Source: Brucella pseudogrignonensis (GTDB lineage: Bacteria > Pseudomonadota > Alphaproteobacteria > Rhizobiales > Rhizobiaceae). From it: a stretch of DNA of 64,000 nt. A model generated the notes under the pieces. That model had not been told where the DNA came from. It did no database searches and saw only the letters and a list, made by a program, of their open reading frames with translations. Position 1 is the stretch's first letter. Each line of letters begins with the position of its first letter. Location of the stretch: NCBI RefSeq assembly GCF_032190615.1, contig NZ_JAVLAT010000002.1, forward strand, positions 920,001-984,000, given 5' to 3'. Positions 1 through 10,595 of the stretch are shown piece by piece. A program made the position numbers and the translations under genes.

Positions 1-1747
1 GTGCTGGTACAGTCACCAGTGCGATGATGATCGACAAAGGCAGTCCAAGTCTCGGATAGTCGCTGAACTTATAGCCACCCGGTCCCATCACGAGTGTATT
101 GCATTGATGTCCGATTGGTGTGAGGAAATCGCAGCCTGCTCCAATTGCGACTGCCATCAGAAATGCTTCGGGCTTGAAACCAAGACCGGATGCAAAGCTG
201 GTTGCAATTGGCGCCATGACAAGGACGGTTGCCGCGTTATTAAGAAATGGCGTTACCATCATGGCTGTGACCAGAATAAGCGCCAGCGCGCCATAGGGCG
301 GCAATTGGTGGCCTATTCCTGAAAGCCATTGCGCTATCAGTTCAGTTCCGCCGGATGTGCGCAGCGCGTCTGATACGGGTATGAGTGCCGCAAGCATGAC
401 CAGAATGGGTCCATCAATTTCGTCATAGACCTCGTTGATCGGGATGACTTTAAACAGCAGCATCGCAACTGCCGCGGCGAAGAACGCAATAGCCACAGGG
501 ACAATGCTGAACGCCGTGGCCCCAATCGCTGCGATCAGTATCGAAAGAGGAATGAGTGCGCGTCGGACACTGCCGAGCATCAGCTTGCGACGAGCCAGTG
601 GCAGTAATTCAAATTCTGTCAAAAAGCTCGAAAGATTCGCTTGCCTGCCTTGCAAGACGATCACATCACCAAAGCTTAACCGCACTTCGCTCAGCCGTTC
701 AGAAATGCGCTGTCCGGGACGACTGACGGCCAGCAGATTGACCTCGTAGCGCGCATAGAGATCGAGCTGTTGAGCATTCAGACCTACAAGACGGGAATTG
801 GTTCCAATAACCGCTTCGACCGTTTCGATCTGGGTCGAACCGCTTGTCTCTGATGGGTTGCGATTTTTCGACAGCGTGAGCTTGCCGGAGCTGACAACCG
901 TATCCAGAGCTTTTGGATCGCCTTCGAGAAGCACGATGTCATTTTCGGCAAGGACGGTATCGGGCAGGGGCGTGATGCGGCTTTTCTTACGAATGATCGA
1001 CGTCACCATAGCCTCACCTTCAGCAGGCTTTATGAGGTCGCTGATACGCTTTCCCAAGACTGAAGAATTTGCAGAGACACTGGCTTCGGATGCGTAGTTT
1101 TTAATCTTGATGGCATCGTCCAGTGATACGCTTTCACGCGTACGCTGTGGCACGAGCCAATAGAATGTGACCAGATAAATAAGGCCAACAACTGCCAGAA
1201 CAGCACCGACGGGGGTGAAGTCGAACATCGTGAAAGGCTCGCCAACCATTTCACCGCGAATGCGCGACACAACGATGTTAGGTGAGGTGCCGACCTGTGT
1301 CATCAGTCCGCCAATCAACGCACCGAATGCCATCGGCATCAGAAAAGTCGAAGGCGATACATTGGAACGTCGGGCGAACTGAAACGCGACCGGAATCATG
1401 ATTGCCAATGCACCGACATTTTTAACAAAGGCGGATAAAACCGTGACGATTGCGACAAGAACCGCAAGCTGTAATCTTACGCTGTTCAGATCGGGAAGAA
1501 AACGCTGAACTGCTTCCTGCATGAGGCCGGAGCGTGCTACACCCGCGCTTACAATCAGGGCGCTACCGACAATAATAACGATGTCATCGCTGAAGCCTGT
1601 AAAGGCCTGATCATATGGAACGACACCAACTGCTACGGCCAGTAGCAGCGAGCATAGAGCGACAATATCGTAGCGGAATCTGCCCCAGATAAATGCCCCC
1701 ATCATGAGAATTATCACAGCGAAGGACAGTATCTGCTGATGGGTCAT
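1..1747 (-). CDS. SLC13-type anion permease with two TrkA-C (RCK_C) domains, 3' end outside the window
   Basis: The frame stays open from the ATG at 1747 to the window edge, about 582 residues. The order is typical of SLC13/DASS permeases with a cytoplasmic insert: N-terminal membrane segments (about residues 5-200, with a TQVGTSPN loop motif near 155), a soluble stretch of two TrkA-C-like domains (about 225-390, each containing a VLLEGD/VIVLQG-type strand), then more membrane segments including NNAATVLVMAP and TPIGHQCNTLV. The family moves sulfate, dicarboxylates or related anions with sodium; the substrate cannot be read here. The start is backed by GAGGAA ten bases upstream. An earlier ATG at 1799 is out of frame. 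It lies downstream of ugpC on the same strand, with a hairpin between. Confidence 0.85.
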   Translation of the reverse strand, partial: MTHQQILSFAVIILMMGAFIWGRFRYDIVALCSLLLAVAVGVVPYDQAFTGFSDDIVIIVGSALIVSAGVARSGLMQEAVQRFLPDLNSVRLQLAVLVAIVTVLSAFVKNVGALAIMIPVAFQFARRSNVSPSTFLMPMAFGALIGGLMTQVGTSPNIVVSRIRGEMVGEPFTMFDFTPVGAVLAVVGLIYLVTFYWLVPQRTRESVSLDDAIKIKNYASEASVSANSSVLGKRISDLIKPAEGEAMVTSIIRKKSRITPLPDTVLAENDIVLLEGDPKALDTVVSSGKLTLSKNRNPSETSGSTQIETVEAVIGTNSRLVGLNAQQLDLYARYEVNLLAVSRPGQRISERLSEVRLSFGDVIVLQGRQANLSSFLTEFELLPLARRKLMLGSVRRALIPLSILIAAIGATAFSIVPVAIAFFAAAVAMLLFKVIPINEVYDEIDGPILVMLAALIPVSDALRTSGGTELIAQWLSGIGHQLPPYGALALILVTAMMVTPFLNNAATVLVMAPIATSFASGLGFKPEAFLMAVAIGAGCDFLTPIGHQCNTLVMGPGGYKFSDYPRLGLPLSIIIALVTVPA

Positions 1748-1842
1748 GTAATGCGCATTCCTCAGAAAGAGAAAAATATTCTACGGTTGTGTAGCGCATA
1801 AATTCTAAAACGAAAACGGCTAATAAGCGGACTTATTATGTT

Positions 1843-1870
1843 TCGGGCGCTCAGTTTCCTGAACGCCCGA
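1843..1870 (-). terminator. Hairpin between ugpC and the SLC13 gene
   Basis: Arms TCGGGCGCTCAG and CTGAACGCCCGA enclose a four-base loop that reads GAAA on the minus strand, a GNRA tetraloop. The single mismatch becomes a G-U pair on that strand. There is no clear T-run, so it may be a factor-dependent terminator or an RNA-stabilising hairpin at the end of ugpBAEC. Confidence 0.5.
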
Positions 1871-1874
1871 GATT

Positions 1875-1906
1875 GAAATTAGTTGCTTGCGAAATTAGTT
1901 GCTTGC
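1875..1906. repeat. Perfect 16-bp tandem duplication at the ugpC stop
   Basis: GAAATTAGTTGCTTGC occurs twice back to back (1875-1890 and 1891-1906). The ugpC stop codon lies in the right-hand copy, so the protein end is unchanged and the left copy is spare sequence. It looks like a recent slippage duplication. Confidence 0.85.
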
Positions 1907-2950
1907 GCGGCGACCGTCAGCGCTAAAAATATGCACGTCTTTTGCAGACGCACCAATTTTCACAACTTCATCCACCGAATGTTCAGAACGGCCCGGAACG
2001 CGGAAGATCAGTGGCTTGCCATCAGTGAGCGAGCCATGGATATAGCTTTCAGCACCGACCAACTCGATTGCTTCAATACGAACTTCGGTATTGAAACCAT
2101 CAGCTTCTGCTTCACCATTTTCAATGATGCGAATGTCTTCCGGACGCACACCAAAGGTGTATTTGTCTGACGGAAGCGCTACGGCTTGACCCGGTTGCCA
2201 GACATTGTTTTCGCCGCTGTCCAGCAGGTTCATCGATGGTGAACCGATGAAGGTCGCAACGAATGTCGAAGCTGGCTTTTCATAAAGCTCGATAGGTGTT
2301 CCGACCTGCTCGATATTACCGGCATTCAACACCACAAGACGATCGGCCATTGTCATGGCTTCCATCTGGTCATGTGTCACGTAAACGCTTGTTGTTCCAA
2401 GCGCACGCTGAAGACGCTTGATTTCAACGCGCATCTGTACGCGCAGTTTCGCATCGAGATTCGATAACGGTTCATCGAAAAGGAATGCGGATGGTTCACG
2501 AACAATAGCGCGACCCATCGCGACGCGTTGGCGCTGACCACCGGAAAGCTGACGCGGCTTGCGATCAAGGAACTGCTCGATTTCAAGCGCTTTCGCAGCT
2601 TTAGCAATACGGCGCTCGATTTCGTCCTTTGGTGTTTTACGATTTTTCAGGCCATAGGCGAGGTTTTCGCGCACCGTCATATGCGGGTAAAGCGCATAGT
2701 TCTGGAACACCATCGCGATATCGCGCTCGGCTGGTTCCACGTCGTTGACGACGCGGTCACCGATGGAAATTGTGCCACCGGTAATGCCTTCAAGACCTGC
2801 AATCATGCGCAGAAGCGTGGACTTGCCGCAGCCCGACGGGCCGACGAGCACAACAAATTCTCCGTCCTGAATATCCAGCGAAACGCCTTTGATGACTTCA
2901 ATGCCGCCGCCATAGCTCTTGCGGACATTCTCAAGAATGATCTTGCTCAT
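1895..2950 (-). CDS. ugpC: sn-glycerol-3-phosphate ABC transporter ATP-binding protein UgpC
   Basis: MalK/UgpC-type ATPase of 351 residues that powers uptake of sn-glycerol-3-phosphate and glycerophosphodiesters. Visible motifs are Walker [10 protein letters not shown] (37-45), the signature LSGGQRQR, Walker B FLFDEP with its D-loop SNLDAKL, a switch histidine (VTHDQMEAM), and a C-terminal TOBE/OB region ([10 protein letters not shown]). The frame extends upstream, but the ATG at 2950 is chosen because it overlaps the ugpE stop (TAATG) and begins with the family's usual MSKI. Last gene of ugpBAEC; the order and overlaps imply one transcript with translational coupling. E. coli UgpC is 356 residues. 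Confidence 0.95.
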   Translation of the reverse strand: MSKIILENVRKSYGGGIEVIKGVSLDIQDGEFVVLVGPSGCGKSTLLRMIAGLEGITGGTISIGDRVVNDVEPAERDIAMVFQNYALYPHMTVRENLAYGLKNRKTPKDEIERRIAKAAKALEIEQFLDRKPRQLSGGQRQRVAMGRAIVREPSAFLFDEPLSNLDAKLRVQMRVEIKRLQRALGTTSVYVTHDQMEAMTMADRLVVLNAGNIEQVGTPIELYEKPASTFVATFIGSPSMNLLDSGENNVWQPGQAVALPSDKYTFGVRPEDIRIIENGEAEADGFNTEVRIEAIELVGAESYIHGSLTDGKPLIFRVPGRSEHSVDEVVKIGASAKDVHIFSADGRRASN

Positions 2951-3798
2951 TATTTTTCCGTTTCCACGAGACCTTTGACGAACCAGCGCTGCATGAGAAC
3001 AACAACGAGGATCGGTGGTATGATAGCCAGAATGGCTGTAACCATGACGTAGTTCCACGGTGTGGAAGCATCAGCGAAATCGACCATACGACGCAGGCCA
3101 ATGATGATCGTGTTCATTTTCGCATCATTGGTGACGAGCAGTGGCCACAGATACTGGGTCCAGCCATAAATGAAGAGAATGACGAAGAGGGCCGCAATGT
3201 TGGTCTTCGACAGTGGCAGCAGAATGTCGCGCATGAAGCGGAATGGTCCTGCATTATCAATGCGAGCCGCTTCTACCAATTCACCGGGAATTGTGAGGAA
3301 GAATTGGCGGAACAGGAAAGTTGCCGTTGCAGACGCCATCAACGGCAGTGTCAGACCTGCATATGTGTCGATCATGCCAAGATCTACAATGACCTTATAA
3401 GTTGGCAGAATACGCACTTCGACTGGCAGCATCAGTGTGACGAAGATCATCCAGAAGAAGAACATGCGGCAGGGAAAGCGGAAGAACACAATCGCGAAGG
3501 CTGACATGAACGAGATGATGATCTTGCCGACTGCTATGAGCATTGCCACCACAAACGAGTTCCAAAGAAGGCGTTCAAGACTGACGCCGACGACACGCTC
3601 GACGCCACCGAAGATGGCTTCATTGTAGTTTTCCAGCATGTGTCCACCGGGAACAAGCTGGATGGGGGGACGAAGAATGTCACCTGACGTGAGTGTCGAT
3701 GCGACAAATGTATAGTAGATCGGAAAGGCGACAACGATGATCCCGATGATCAGGATCAGATGACCTAACAGATTTGAGACTGGTCGTTTTTCTATCAT
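2950..3798 (-). CDS. ugpE: sn-glycerol-3-phosphate ABC transporter permease UgpE
   Basis: Inner-membrane permease of 282 residues with about six membrane helices and the EAA-type cytoplasmic loop ([22 protein letters not shown]). A GTG at 3813 overlaps the ugpA stop, but the ATG at 3798 is preferred: it has GAGG five bases upstream and gives MIEKRP, matching the MIENRP start of E. coli UgpE and its length of 281. It pairs with UgpA to form the channel and its stop overlaps the ugpC start by one base. Confidence 0.93.
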   Translation of the reverse strand: MIEKRPVSNLLGHLILIIGIIVVAFPIYYTFVASTLTSGDILRPPIQLVPGGHMLENYNEAIFGGVERVVGVSLERLLWNSFVVAMLIAVGKIIISFMSAFAIVFFRFPCRMFFFWMIFVTLMLPVEVRILPTYKVIVDLGMIDTYAGLTLPLMASATATFLFRQFFLTIPGELVEAARIDNAGPFRFMRDILLPLSKTNIAALFVILFIYGWTQYLWPLLVTNDAKMNTIIIGLRRMVDFADASTPWNYVMVTAILAIIPPILVVVLMQRWFVKGLVETEK

Positions 3799-3809
3799 GG
3801 TCGCCTCAC

Positions 3810-4691
3810 TCACGAATAATGCACGCGCTTCTCAATGAAGCGGAACTGGAATGCGGTCAGGGCGATTACGATAATCATCAGAATAACCGACTGCGCAGAG
3901 GATGAGCCGAGGTTAAGATTGACGAAGCCGTCGTTATAAACCTTGTAGACCAGTGTTTCTGTTGCCTTGGCTGGGCCGCCACCCGTGACGGCATGGATGA
4001 TGCCAAACGTGTCGAAGAAGGCGTAAACCGTATTGACCACCAACAGGAAGAAAGTCGTCGGTGCCAGAAGAGGGAAAACGATTGACCAGAAACGCCGTGC
4101 GCCACGTGCGCCATCGATGGCCGCAGCCTCAATCAGCGATTTTGGGATAGCCTGAAGGCCCGCTACAAAGAACAGGAAATTATAGGAAATCTGTTTCCAT
4201 GCGGCTGCACCGACGATCATCGCCATGGCCTGATTGCCATTGAGTAGCGGATCCCATGCGAAACCTGCACTACGCAGCATATAAGCCAGCGTACCCATTG
4301 CAGGGTTAAACATGAACAGCCAGAGCATACCAGCGACAGCGGGTGCCACTGCATAAGGCCAGATCAGAAGTGTTCGATAGAAGGTCTTACCGCGAATAAC
4401 CTTGTCGGCAGCGGTTGCAAGCAACAAAGCTGCGCCCATAGCAACCAATGCGGTCAGGAGATTGAAGACAATCGTCACCTGAACAGAATGAAGATAGTTC
4501 GGATCAGACAGAACATTGGTGAAATTGGCTAATCCAACAAATGTCGATTTTAACCCAAAAGCGTCTTCACGCATGAAGGACTGATAAATAGCCTGACTTG
4601 CTGGCCAGAAAAAGAAGATCACAGTCAATATGATCTGCGGAGCCAGCAGCAAATAGGGTAAGATTTTGTTTGGAAACGTGACATTTTGCAC
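3810..4691 (-). CDS. ugpA: sn-glycerol-3-phosphate ABC transporter permease UgpA
   Basis: Permease of 293 residues with the conserved family opening ([14 protein letters not shown], then VIFFFWPA), about six membrane helices and an EAA loop ([22 protein letters not shown]). The GTG at 4691 is favoured over the in-frame start at 4724: AAGGAA lies eight bases upstream and the product then matches the 295 residues of E. coli UgpA. It sits 71 bases after ugpB and partners UgpE. Confidence 0.9.
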   Translation of the reverse strand: MQNVTFPNKILPYLLLAPQIILTVIFFFWPASQAIYQSFMREDAFGLKSTFVGLANFTNVLSDPNYLHSVQVTIVFNLLTALVAMGAALLLATAADKVIRGKTFYRTLLIWPYAVAPAVAGMLWLFMFNPAMGTLAYMLRSAGFAWDPLLNGNQAMAMIVGAAAWKQISYNFLFFVAGLQAIPKSLIEAAAIDGARGARRFWSIVFPLLAPTTFFLLVVNTVYAFFDTFGIIHAVTGGGPAKATETLVYKVYNDGFVNLNLGSSSAQSVILMIIVIALTAFQFRFIEKRVHYS

Positions 4692-4762
4692 GGGGAGTTT
4701 CCTTGCGGATAGCAATGCCGCCAAACCCTCTGAGGCTAGGCGGCACGCTTTCGTTCATCACA

Positions 4763-6064
4763 TTATTGTGCGGCTGCTATCGCGTCGTTTGAACGTTTAA
4801 CAGCATTTTCGAGAGCAGTTTTTGCATCCTGCTTACCGCCAAGCATCGCTTCATATTCTTCGTTCAGAATATCGCGAACCTGTGGCAGGTTGACGAGGCG
4901 AACGCCCTTTGAATTCTCGGTTGGCGCTTTGCCCATCATCTGAAGGATTGGCGTTTCACGGCCCGGGTTCTTTTCATAGAAGTCCGAGTTTTTCGTTGCT
5001 TCATAAGCAGCCATCGTCACAGGCAGATAGCCTGATTTTTCATGCAGCTTCTTCTGGATGTTGGTCTGCGAAAGGAAGTTGAAGAACTGTGCGATGCCCT
5101 TGTACTGGTCGTCGCTAAGGCCTGCAAAAACCCAGAGACTCGCGCCGCCAGGAATGGTGTTCTGCGGGCCATGACCTTCGTAATAAGGTAGCTGGCCGAT
5201 ACCGTAGTTCATACCGGACTTGACGATGTCACCAAGACCACCCGACGATTCGGTCAGGATTGCGCACTCGCCAGACGTAAAGAGCTGCTTGGCTTCCGAA
5301 GTACGACCGCCGTAACGGAAGGTGCCGTCTTTAGCGAGGTCAGCAATAGCCTGGAAATGCTCAGCGAAAAGTGGCTCATTGATTTTGAGTTCAACGTTGG
5401 TGCCGCCAAGACCATTTTCATTGGTGCCAAAGGAAACGTTGTTCCATGCGGAGAAGTTTTCAGTCTGAATCCATGTCAGCCATGTTGACGTGAAACCACA
5501 AGGAGCGGCGCCGCTCGCCTTGATCTTCTTCGCAGCTTCGAAAACTTCCGGCCATGTCTTAGGCGGGTTGTTTTCATCAAGGCCAGCTTTCTTGAAAGCG
5601 TCCTTGTTATAATAAAGGATTGGCGATGAGGAATTGTAAGGGAACGACAGCATCGTGCCGTCTGGCTTGGAGTAATAAGCGACGATGCCCGGCAGATATT
5701 GTGACTTGTCGAACTTATAGCCGCCTTTTTCCAGAACTTCTGCTGCAGGCACAACAGCGCCCTCAGCTGCCATCATCACGCCGCTACCCGCGTCGAAGAC
5801 CTGTATGATCGCAGGTGGCTGCTTGGAACGGAACGCGGCAATACCAGCATTCAACGTTTCAGGGTAGCTGCCCTTATAGACTGGAACGATCTTGTATTCG
5901 CTCTGGCTTTCGTTGAACTCTTTCGAAAGCTCATTGATCATTTCGTTGTTGGCGCCAGTCATGCCGTGCCACCAGCTCAGCTCTGTCTGTGCGAAAGCCT
6001 GTGAGCCAAGAGTTAGGGCAAGCGCGCCAGTCAGCGCGGAAGTTGTGATCAGACGGGTAAGCAT
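4763..6064 (-). CDS. ugpB: Periplasmic sn-glycerol-3-phosphate-binding protein UgpB
   Basis: Family 1 solute-binding protein of 433 residues. It has a Sec signal peptide (MLTRL start, hydrophobic core, cleavage after AFA before QTELSWWHGM). The WWHGM and GGASLWVFAGLS segments are hallmarks of UgpB; E. coli UgpB has 438 residues. The ATG at 6064 has a strong GAGGAGG element five bases upstream; the ORF extends ten codons further without an SD site. First gene of the operon. In E. coli the operon is induced by phosphate starvation, and a Pho-box-like repeat lies 84 bases upstream here. Confidence 0.95.
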   Translation of the reverse strand: MLTRLITTSALTGALALTLGSQAFAQTELSWWHGMTGANNEMINELSKEFNESQSEYKIVPVYKGSYPETLNAGIAAFRSKQPPAIIQVFDAGSGVMMAAEGAVVPAAEVLEKGGYKFDKSQYLPGIVAYYSKPDGTMLSFPYNSSSPILYYNKDAFKKAGLDENNPPKTWPEVFEAAKKIKASGAAPCGFTSTWLTWIQTENFSAWNNVSFGTNENGLGGTNVELKINEPLFAEHFQAIADLAKDGTFRYGGRTSEAKQLFTSGECAILTESSGGLGDIVKSGMNYGIGQLPYYEGHGPQNTIPGGASLWVFAGLSDDQYKGIAQFFNFLSQTNIQKKLHEKSGYLPVTMAAYEATKNSDFYEKNPGRETPILQMMGKAPTENSKGVRLVNLPQVRDILNEEYEAMLGGKQDAKTALENAVKRSNDAIAAAQ

Positions 6065-6147
6065 ATTTCCTCCTCGGAAATGAGGTTTCGTCAACTTTAA
6101 GAACGGATTCGTTCCACTCTCAAGGTCCCGATACCTGCATTATGGTT

Positions 6148-6165
6148 ATTACACTTATATGACTG
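6148..6165 (-). promoter_or_regulatory. Candidate Pho box upstream of ugpB
   Basis: Read on the minus strand the site is CAGTCAT-ATAA-GTGTAAT, two heptamers spaced like the PhoB consensus CTGTCAT-N4-CTGTCAT, matching 11 of 14 conserved positions. It lies 84 bases before the ugpB start. PhoB control of ugp is established in enterics and rhizobia; binding here is inferred. Confidence 0.55.
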
Positions 6166-6551
6166 CAAATTCGCTAAAGGGCAACTTTTCTCTCCCTTAA
6201 TAGAATAAAACCGAAAATGTTAACGGGTGAAAGGAAAAAAAACGAAAAAGAAACGATAATTTTGTGCAGAAGATGTGGATAGTGTTCTGAATCAGCCTTC
6301 CATCAAGCTCGTATTCTTGGCTTTGGGGTTAGCCTCCAGTTTTCACGATTGTCGAAAAAATATTTATGCCCCTTATAAAGGCTAATAAACAATAATCTGC
6401 AAACCCATGGGCTTGCGCCAAAATTCGCCCCCAATGAAGTGATATTCCTCAAAAATGCTAATCAGTTTTTGCTCATTTTTAAGTAGTTTTGAATAAGCAC
6501 TGTTTTCACATGCGGACAGTTCATTGTCCGAGAATGCCTGATGGAGATTTT
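6166..6551. other. Non-coding divergent region between ugpB and the serine hydrolase
   Basis: AT-rich intergenic DNA with no convincing ORF. It must hold the promoter of the rightward serine hydrolase gene, but no clear -35/-10 pair or dyad was recognised. Confidence 0.5.
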
Positions 6552-8060
6552 ATGCCCCCCCATGCCGACTGGAATGCAGCCTCGTTGTCTGCCAAGCATT
6601 ATTCCAGAACATGGTGTAAGGATGAGCCGGGCGGGGTCATCATTGGCTTTGATCTTGATGGGGTGAAATTTGCTTATGCCGGAGGGCTTGAGAGCCTTTC
6701 GACAGGTATTCCTTTCACGGCAAATACTGTTATCCGATATGCGTCCATCACCAAGCATATTTTTTGCACGATGCTGTTGCGCCATTCCGACTTGATTGCC
6801 CTTGATGATCGCCTTGGTGAGCACATTCCAGAGTTGCAGATGCCACTCGCTGATGTGACCGTCGCCCGTGCATTGGATATGACGGGCGGCTTACCGGATG
6901 CGCGTGAGTGCCTGACGCTATTGGGACTATCCGTATATTCTCATACGAATGCAGCAAGCCTGATGGAGTTTCTTGCCAGTTTAGAGCGGCTTAATTTTCC
7001 CGCAGGCACGGAATTATCATATTCCAATACCGGGTATCGACTGGTTGAATCGGCATTCGAGCGCAGAGGTGTCTTGTTAAAAGACTATGTGCGCTCTGGA
7101 ATAAATCAGCCCCTTAATATCTGTATGGAAGCTCCAGATGAGTGGGCTGATCCCGTCAAAGGTCTTGTCCCTGGGTACTTTAAAGCCAATGGTAAATGGC
7201 AGCAAAGCAGCGCGGGTTTACATCTTTCCGCATCGGGTAGCGTGGCGGGTAGCGGTATGGCGCTCACAAAATGGCTGCAAGCCCTTTTGGCCGGTGACGG
7301 CGCATCGAACGGATTGCTCTCGACACTCTCAGCGGAGCATTTTCTAAGTGACGGTCGTCCGACAGGTTACGGTTTAGGTCTGCGCTGGGATGATATTGAC
7401 GGGAAGCGGGTCATTGGTCATGGCGGCTCGCATCCGGGCTATAAAAGTTATTTCTTGCTAGATACGATCGATAAAACCGGCATAGTCGTGGTCTGTAATC
7501 GAGAAGATGCCGACACACATACAATCGCACGTGACTGCATGGCGGCACTTTATGGGCTATCTCTGCCTGAAAAGACGTCCACGATTCCGGATGGTTTGTA
7601 TGTTGCCGACACTGGCCCATTCTGGCTTGAGATGCGTGACGGCTTTGCAAATTATCTCGGCGCCGAAGACAGACTTTACGATGTTGGGGACGGTTGGACT
7701 TCCTCCTTGTCTGCCTCATCACCGATGAAATTGCGCTGGGATGGTGACTTTCTGCAAGGGGAAATTGGCCATGTGAGGCGTAAATTGCGGCCAGTGCATC
7801 CAAAGCCAGTCGCAAAAGAATTTGACGGACGCTGGAATGCTCCGATTTATGGAGCGTCATTCACCGTGGATAATGGCCACATTATTATGGGGATCGGCCC
7901 GACGCGTCAGATCATGCCGCTTGAAGATTTGGGCCATGGTCGCGCCTTGTTTGCGTTGCAGGATGGGCCTTGGAGCAAGCGCATCTGCATGCATCTCATT
8001 GGTGAAAACAGGCTTGAATTGGTTCTCAATCGGAGCCGAGTCATCGAATATCAGCGTTGA
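6552..8060 (+). CDS. Serine hydrolase of the beta-lactamase/D-aminopeptidase (DAP) family
   Basis: A penicillin-recognising serine hydrolase of 502 residues with the catalytic triad of motifs in place: SITK (65-68, nucleophile Ser65 and Lys68), YSN (157-159) and HGG (290-292). The histidine version of the third motif and the long C-terminal half (two beta-barrel-like domains from about 330) match the D-aminopeptidase DAP of Ochrobactrum anthropi (520 residues) rather than a simple beta-lactamase. It may cleave D-amino acids from peptide N-termini. No signal peptide is seen, so it is probably cytoplasmic. The ATG at 6552 has GGAG five bases upstream; earlier ATGs at 6489, 6510 and 6534 lack SD sites. 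It lies 63 bases before ade. Confidence 0.82.
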   Translation: MPPHADWNAASLSAKHYSRTWCKDEPGGVIIGFDLDGVKFAYAGGLESLSTGIPFTANTVIRYASITKHIFCTMLLRHSDLIALDDRLGEHIPELQMPLADVTVARALDMTGGLPDARECLTLLGLSVYSHTNAASLMEFLASLERLNFPAGTELSYSNTGYRLVESAFERRGVLLKDYVRSGINQPLNICMEAPDEWADPVKGLVPGYFKANGKWQQSSAGLHLSASGSVAGSGMALTKWLQALLAGDGASNGLLSTLSAEHFLSDGRPTGYGLGLRWDDIDGKRVIGHGGSHPGYKSYFLLDTIDKTGIVVVCNREDADTHTIARDCMAALYGLSLPEKTSTIPDGLYVADTGPFWLEMRDGFANYLGAEDRLYDVGDGWTSSLSASSPMKLRWDGDFLQGEIGHVRRKLRPVHPKPVAKEFDGRWNAPIYGASFTVDNGHIIMGIGPTRQIMPLEDLGHGRALFALQDGPWSKRICMHLIGENRLELVLNRSRVIEYQR

Positions 8061-8123
8061 AGTTGCTTCATTGTGTTACTTTCGGGAAATTGATTCCGAA
8101 AATGATTTGAATGGAGTGAGCCA

Positions 8124-9815
8124 ATGCTGGAACAGATGATCGATCAGGGTGCCGGTCGTGAGCCCGCCGATATCGTGTTGAAAGGTGGTCGCTTCTTTGA
8201 TCTGGTAACTGGTGAACTGGTTGAGAGCGACATTGCGATTTGTGGTGATCGCATTGTTGGGACATTCGGCACATATCATGGCAAACAAGAGATCGATATA
8301 AGCGGGCGTATTGTTGTTCCGGGCTTTATCGATACGCATCTCCATATTGAATCATCACACATTACACCGCATGAGTTTGATCGTTGCGTGCTGCCGCAGG
8401 GTGTTACAACTGTCGTTTGCGATCCGCATGAGATCGCCAATGTGCTGGGTGCTGAAGGTTTAAAATATTTCCTTGATAGTTCGCTTGAGACTATCATGGA
8501 TATTCGCGTGCAGCTTTCAAGCTGTGTGCCCGCGACCCACATGGAAACTTCGGGCGCCGAACTCCTGATCGATGATCTTTTGCCGTTCGCAGACCACCCA
8601 AAGGTAATTGGCCTAGCTGAGTTTATGAATTTCCCCGGCGTGCTTTCAAAAGATGCTGAATGTATGGCTAAGCTCAAAGCCTTTCAGGGACGTCACATTG
8701 ATGGTCATGCGCCGCTTCTGCGTGGATTCGACCTGAATGGTTACATTGCTGCGGGTATTCGCACAGAGCATGAAGCGACCAGTGCGGAAGAGGCGCTGGA
8801 AAAAATGCGTAAGGGCATGCATGTGCTGGTGCGCGAGGGTTCGGTCTCGAAAGACCTGCACGCTTTGATGCCGATCATCACTGAACGTCATTCGCCGTTC
8901 TTGTCGCTTTGCACCGATGATCGCAATCCGCTCGATATCGCTGATCAGGGACATCTCGATTATCTTATTCGCACGGCCATTGCCGGTGGCGTAGAGCCGT
9001 TGGCAATCTACCGCGCTGCAAGTGTCTCGGCTGCGCGTGCTTTTGGGATGCATGATCGCGGTCTGGTGGCGCCGGGACAGCGCGCCGATCTTGTGATCAT
9101 TGATAGTCTTGAAAGCTGTCACGCAGAAATCGTGCTTTCTGCGGGAAGGGTGGTTTCGAAAGAGTTGTTCGCAACCCGCAAAACGGTCGCCGAAGTTGGT
9201 CGTAACAGCGTTAAGGCGCAAAAGGTCAGCGCAACGAATTTCCGGTCGCAATCTAACAGCGGTAAAACACGTGCAATTGGCATTGTTCCGGGCAAGATCA
9301 TCACCGAAAGCCTCGAATTTGATCTGAAAGTCGGTCCGCATGGCGTTGAAGCTGATCTTGAGCGCGATGTGGTCAAAATTGCGGTGGTTGAGCGTCATGG
9401 CAAGAACGGCAATATTGCTACCGGATTTGTTCATGGATTTGGCTTGAAAGCTGGCGCTATTGCATCGACTGTGAGCCACGACAGTCATAATATCTGTGTG
9501 GTCGGGGTTTCCGATGAGGACATCGCGGCTGCGACGAACCGTCTGGGCGAAATCGAAGGTGGCTTTGTTGTGGTGCGAGATGGCAAAGTACTCGCAGAAA
9601 TGCCTTTGCCGATCGCAGGGTTAATGAGTGTTGAACCTTACGAAACCGTGCGCGAGCAGCTCCGCACGCTGCGCCATGCCGCAGAAGAACTGGGCTCCAC
9701 ACTGGAAGAACCGTTCCTCCAGCTGGCCTTTGTCGCTCTGCCCGTTATTCCGCACCTCAAGATCACGGATCGGGGGCTTGTCGATGTTGATAAGTTTGAG
9801 TTTGTCGGGAATTAG
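8124..9815 (+). CDS. ade: Adenine deaminase
   Basis: Ade-type amidohydrolase of 563 residues that converts adenine to hypoxanthine and ammonia in purine salvage. The N-terminal part carries the metal site HLH (72-74) in [14 protein letters not shown]; further metal or active-site motifs are GHAPLL and [11 protein letters not shown]. The C-terminal third has the Ade-specific [20 protein letters not shown] stretch and [10 protein letters not shown]. The SD element GGAG lies seven bases before the ATG. It follows the serine hydrolase on the same strand and may share its transcript. Confidence 0.95.
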   Translation: MLEQMIDQGAGREPADIVLKGGRFFDLVTGELVESDIAICGDRIVGTFGTYHGKQEIDISGRIVVPGFIDTHLHIESSHITPHEFDRCVLPQGVTTVVCDPHEIANVLGAEGLKYFLDSSLETIMDIRVQLSSCVPATHMETSGAELLIDDLLPFADHPKVIGLAEFMNFPGVLSKDAECMAKLKAFQGRHIDGHAPLLRGFDLNGYIAAGIRTEHEATSAEEALEKMRKGMHVLVREGSVSKDLHALMPIITERHSPFLSLCTDDRNPLDIADQGHLDYLIRTAIAGGVEPLAIYRAASVSAARAFGMHDRGLVAPGQRADLVIIDSLESCHAEIVLSAGRVVSKELFATRKTVAEVGRNSVKAQKVSATNFRSQSNSGKTRAIGIVPGKIITESLEFDLKVGPHGVEADLERDVVKIAVVERHGKNGNIATGFVHGFGLKAGAIASTVSHDSHNICVVGVSDEDIAAATNRLGEIEGGFVVVRDGKVLAEMPLPIAGLMSVEPYETVREQLRTLRHAAEELGSTLEEPFLQLAFVALPVIPHLKITDRGLVDVDKFEFVGN

Positions 9816-9878
9816 TATTGTGTCATAAATGCTTTAAAATTTCTTGTTAAGGCGCTGGCAAAAATAGGATTTTTGACC

Positions 9879-10595
9879 ATGCAGTTTTTGAATACTTTCA
9901 ACTTTTTTCCGTTTCTCGATACGGCAGTGAGTTACACTGCCGCTTTCATCTTTGGTACATTGATCGGTGCGGAGCGTCAGTATCGTCAGCGAACAGCTGG
10001 CTTGCGAACCAATGCGCTCGTTGCGCTTGGCGCTGCTGCGTTCGTCGATCTTGCTGCGCGTCTTGCGGGCAATGCTGAAGCTTTGCGCGTGATCGCATAT
10101 GTGGTTTCCGGGGTTGGCTTCCTCGGTGCCGGTGTCATCATGAAGGAAGGCATGAATGTCCGCGGCCTTAATACGGCTGCGACGCTGTGGTGCTCTGCAG
10201 CGGTCGGTGCCTGCGCCGGCACGGATATGCTGGCGGAAGCAGCATTGTTGACCGTTTACGTTTTGCTTGGAAACACGCTGCTCCGTCCGCTCGTCAATCT
10301 CATTAACCGTATTCCCGTTGATCAGCAGGCGCTCGAACAAACCTATGAGGTTCGGGTTATCGCCTCTCACAACGCTATGGAAGAAATGCGAGAATTGCTC
10401 GTTGAAAAGCTGGCACAGGCCAAATATCCGGTGGGTGACGTGGAGATTTCCGATCGGAATGCCGAGACGGTTGAGATTCTCGCAACACTTGTAAATACGT
10501 CAATTGACCCCGAAGAAATCGACGCAGTCACGCAGTTTATGGAAAAACATCCGGGCGTATTTTATGCAGGATGGGAAGGCAGTTCCAAGGATTGA
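9879..10595 (+). CDS. MgtC/SapB family membrane protein
   Basis: Protein of 238 residues. The first 140 form the MgtC domain: about four membrane helices with the family signature GTLIGAERQYRQRTAGLRTN and the VSGVGFLGAGVI helix. The C-terminal part (about 150-238) resembles the ACT-like cytoplasmic domain found in longer MgtC proteins. MgtC proteins help growth in low magnesium and, in Brucella and Salmonella, inside macrophages. The ATG at 9879 is preferred over the TTG at 9873 (AGGA ten bases upstream). Its stop codon directly abuts that of the convergent lrp-type gene. Confidence 0.88.
   Translation: MQFLNTFNFFPFLDTAVSYTAAFIFGTLIGAERQYRQRTAGLRTNALVALGAAAFVDLAARLAGNAEALRVIAYVVSGVGFLGAGVIMKEGMNVRGLNTAATLWCSAAVGACAGTDMLAEAALLTVYVLLGNTLLRPLVNLINRIPVDQQALEQTYEVRVIASHNAMEEMRELLVEKLAQAKYPVGDVEISDRNAETVEILATLVNTSIDPEEIDAVTQFMEKHPGVFYAGWEGSSKD

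Noticed and set aside
8646..9488. 280-residue open frame antisense to ade
   Set aside because: Shadow of the adenine deaminase gene, which has clear motifs and an SD; the antisense product is Cys/His/Arg-rich with no recognisable domain.
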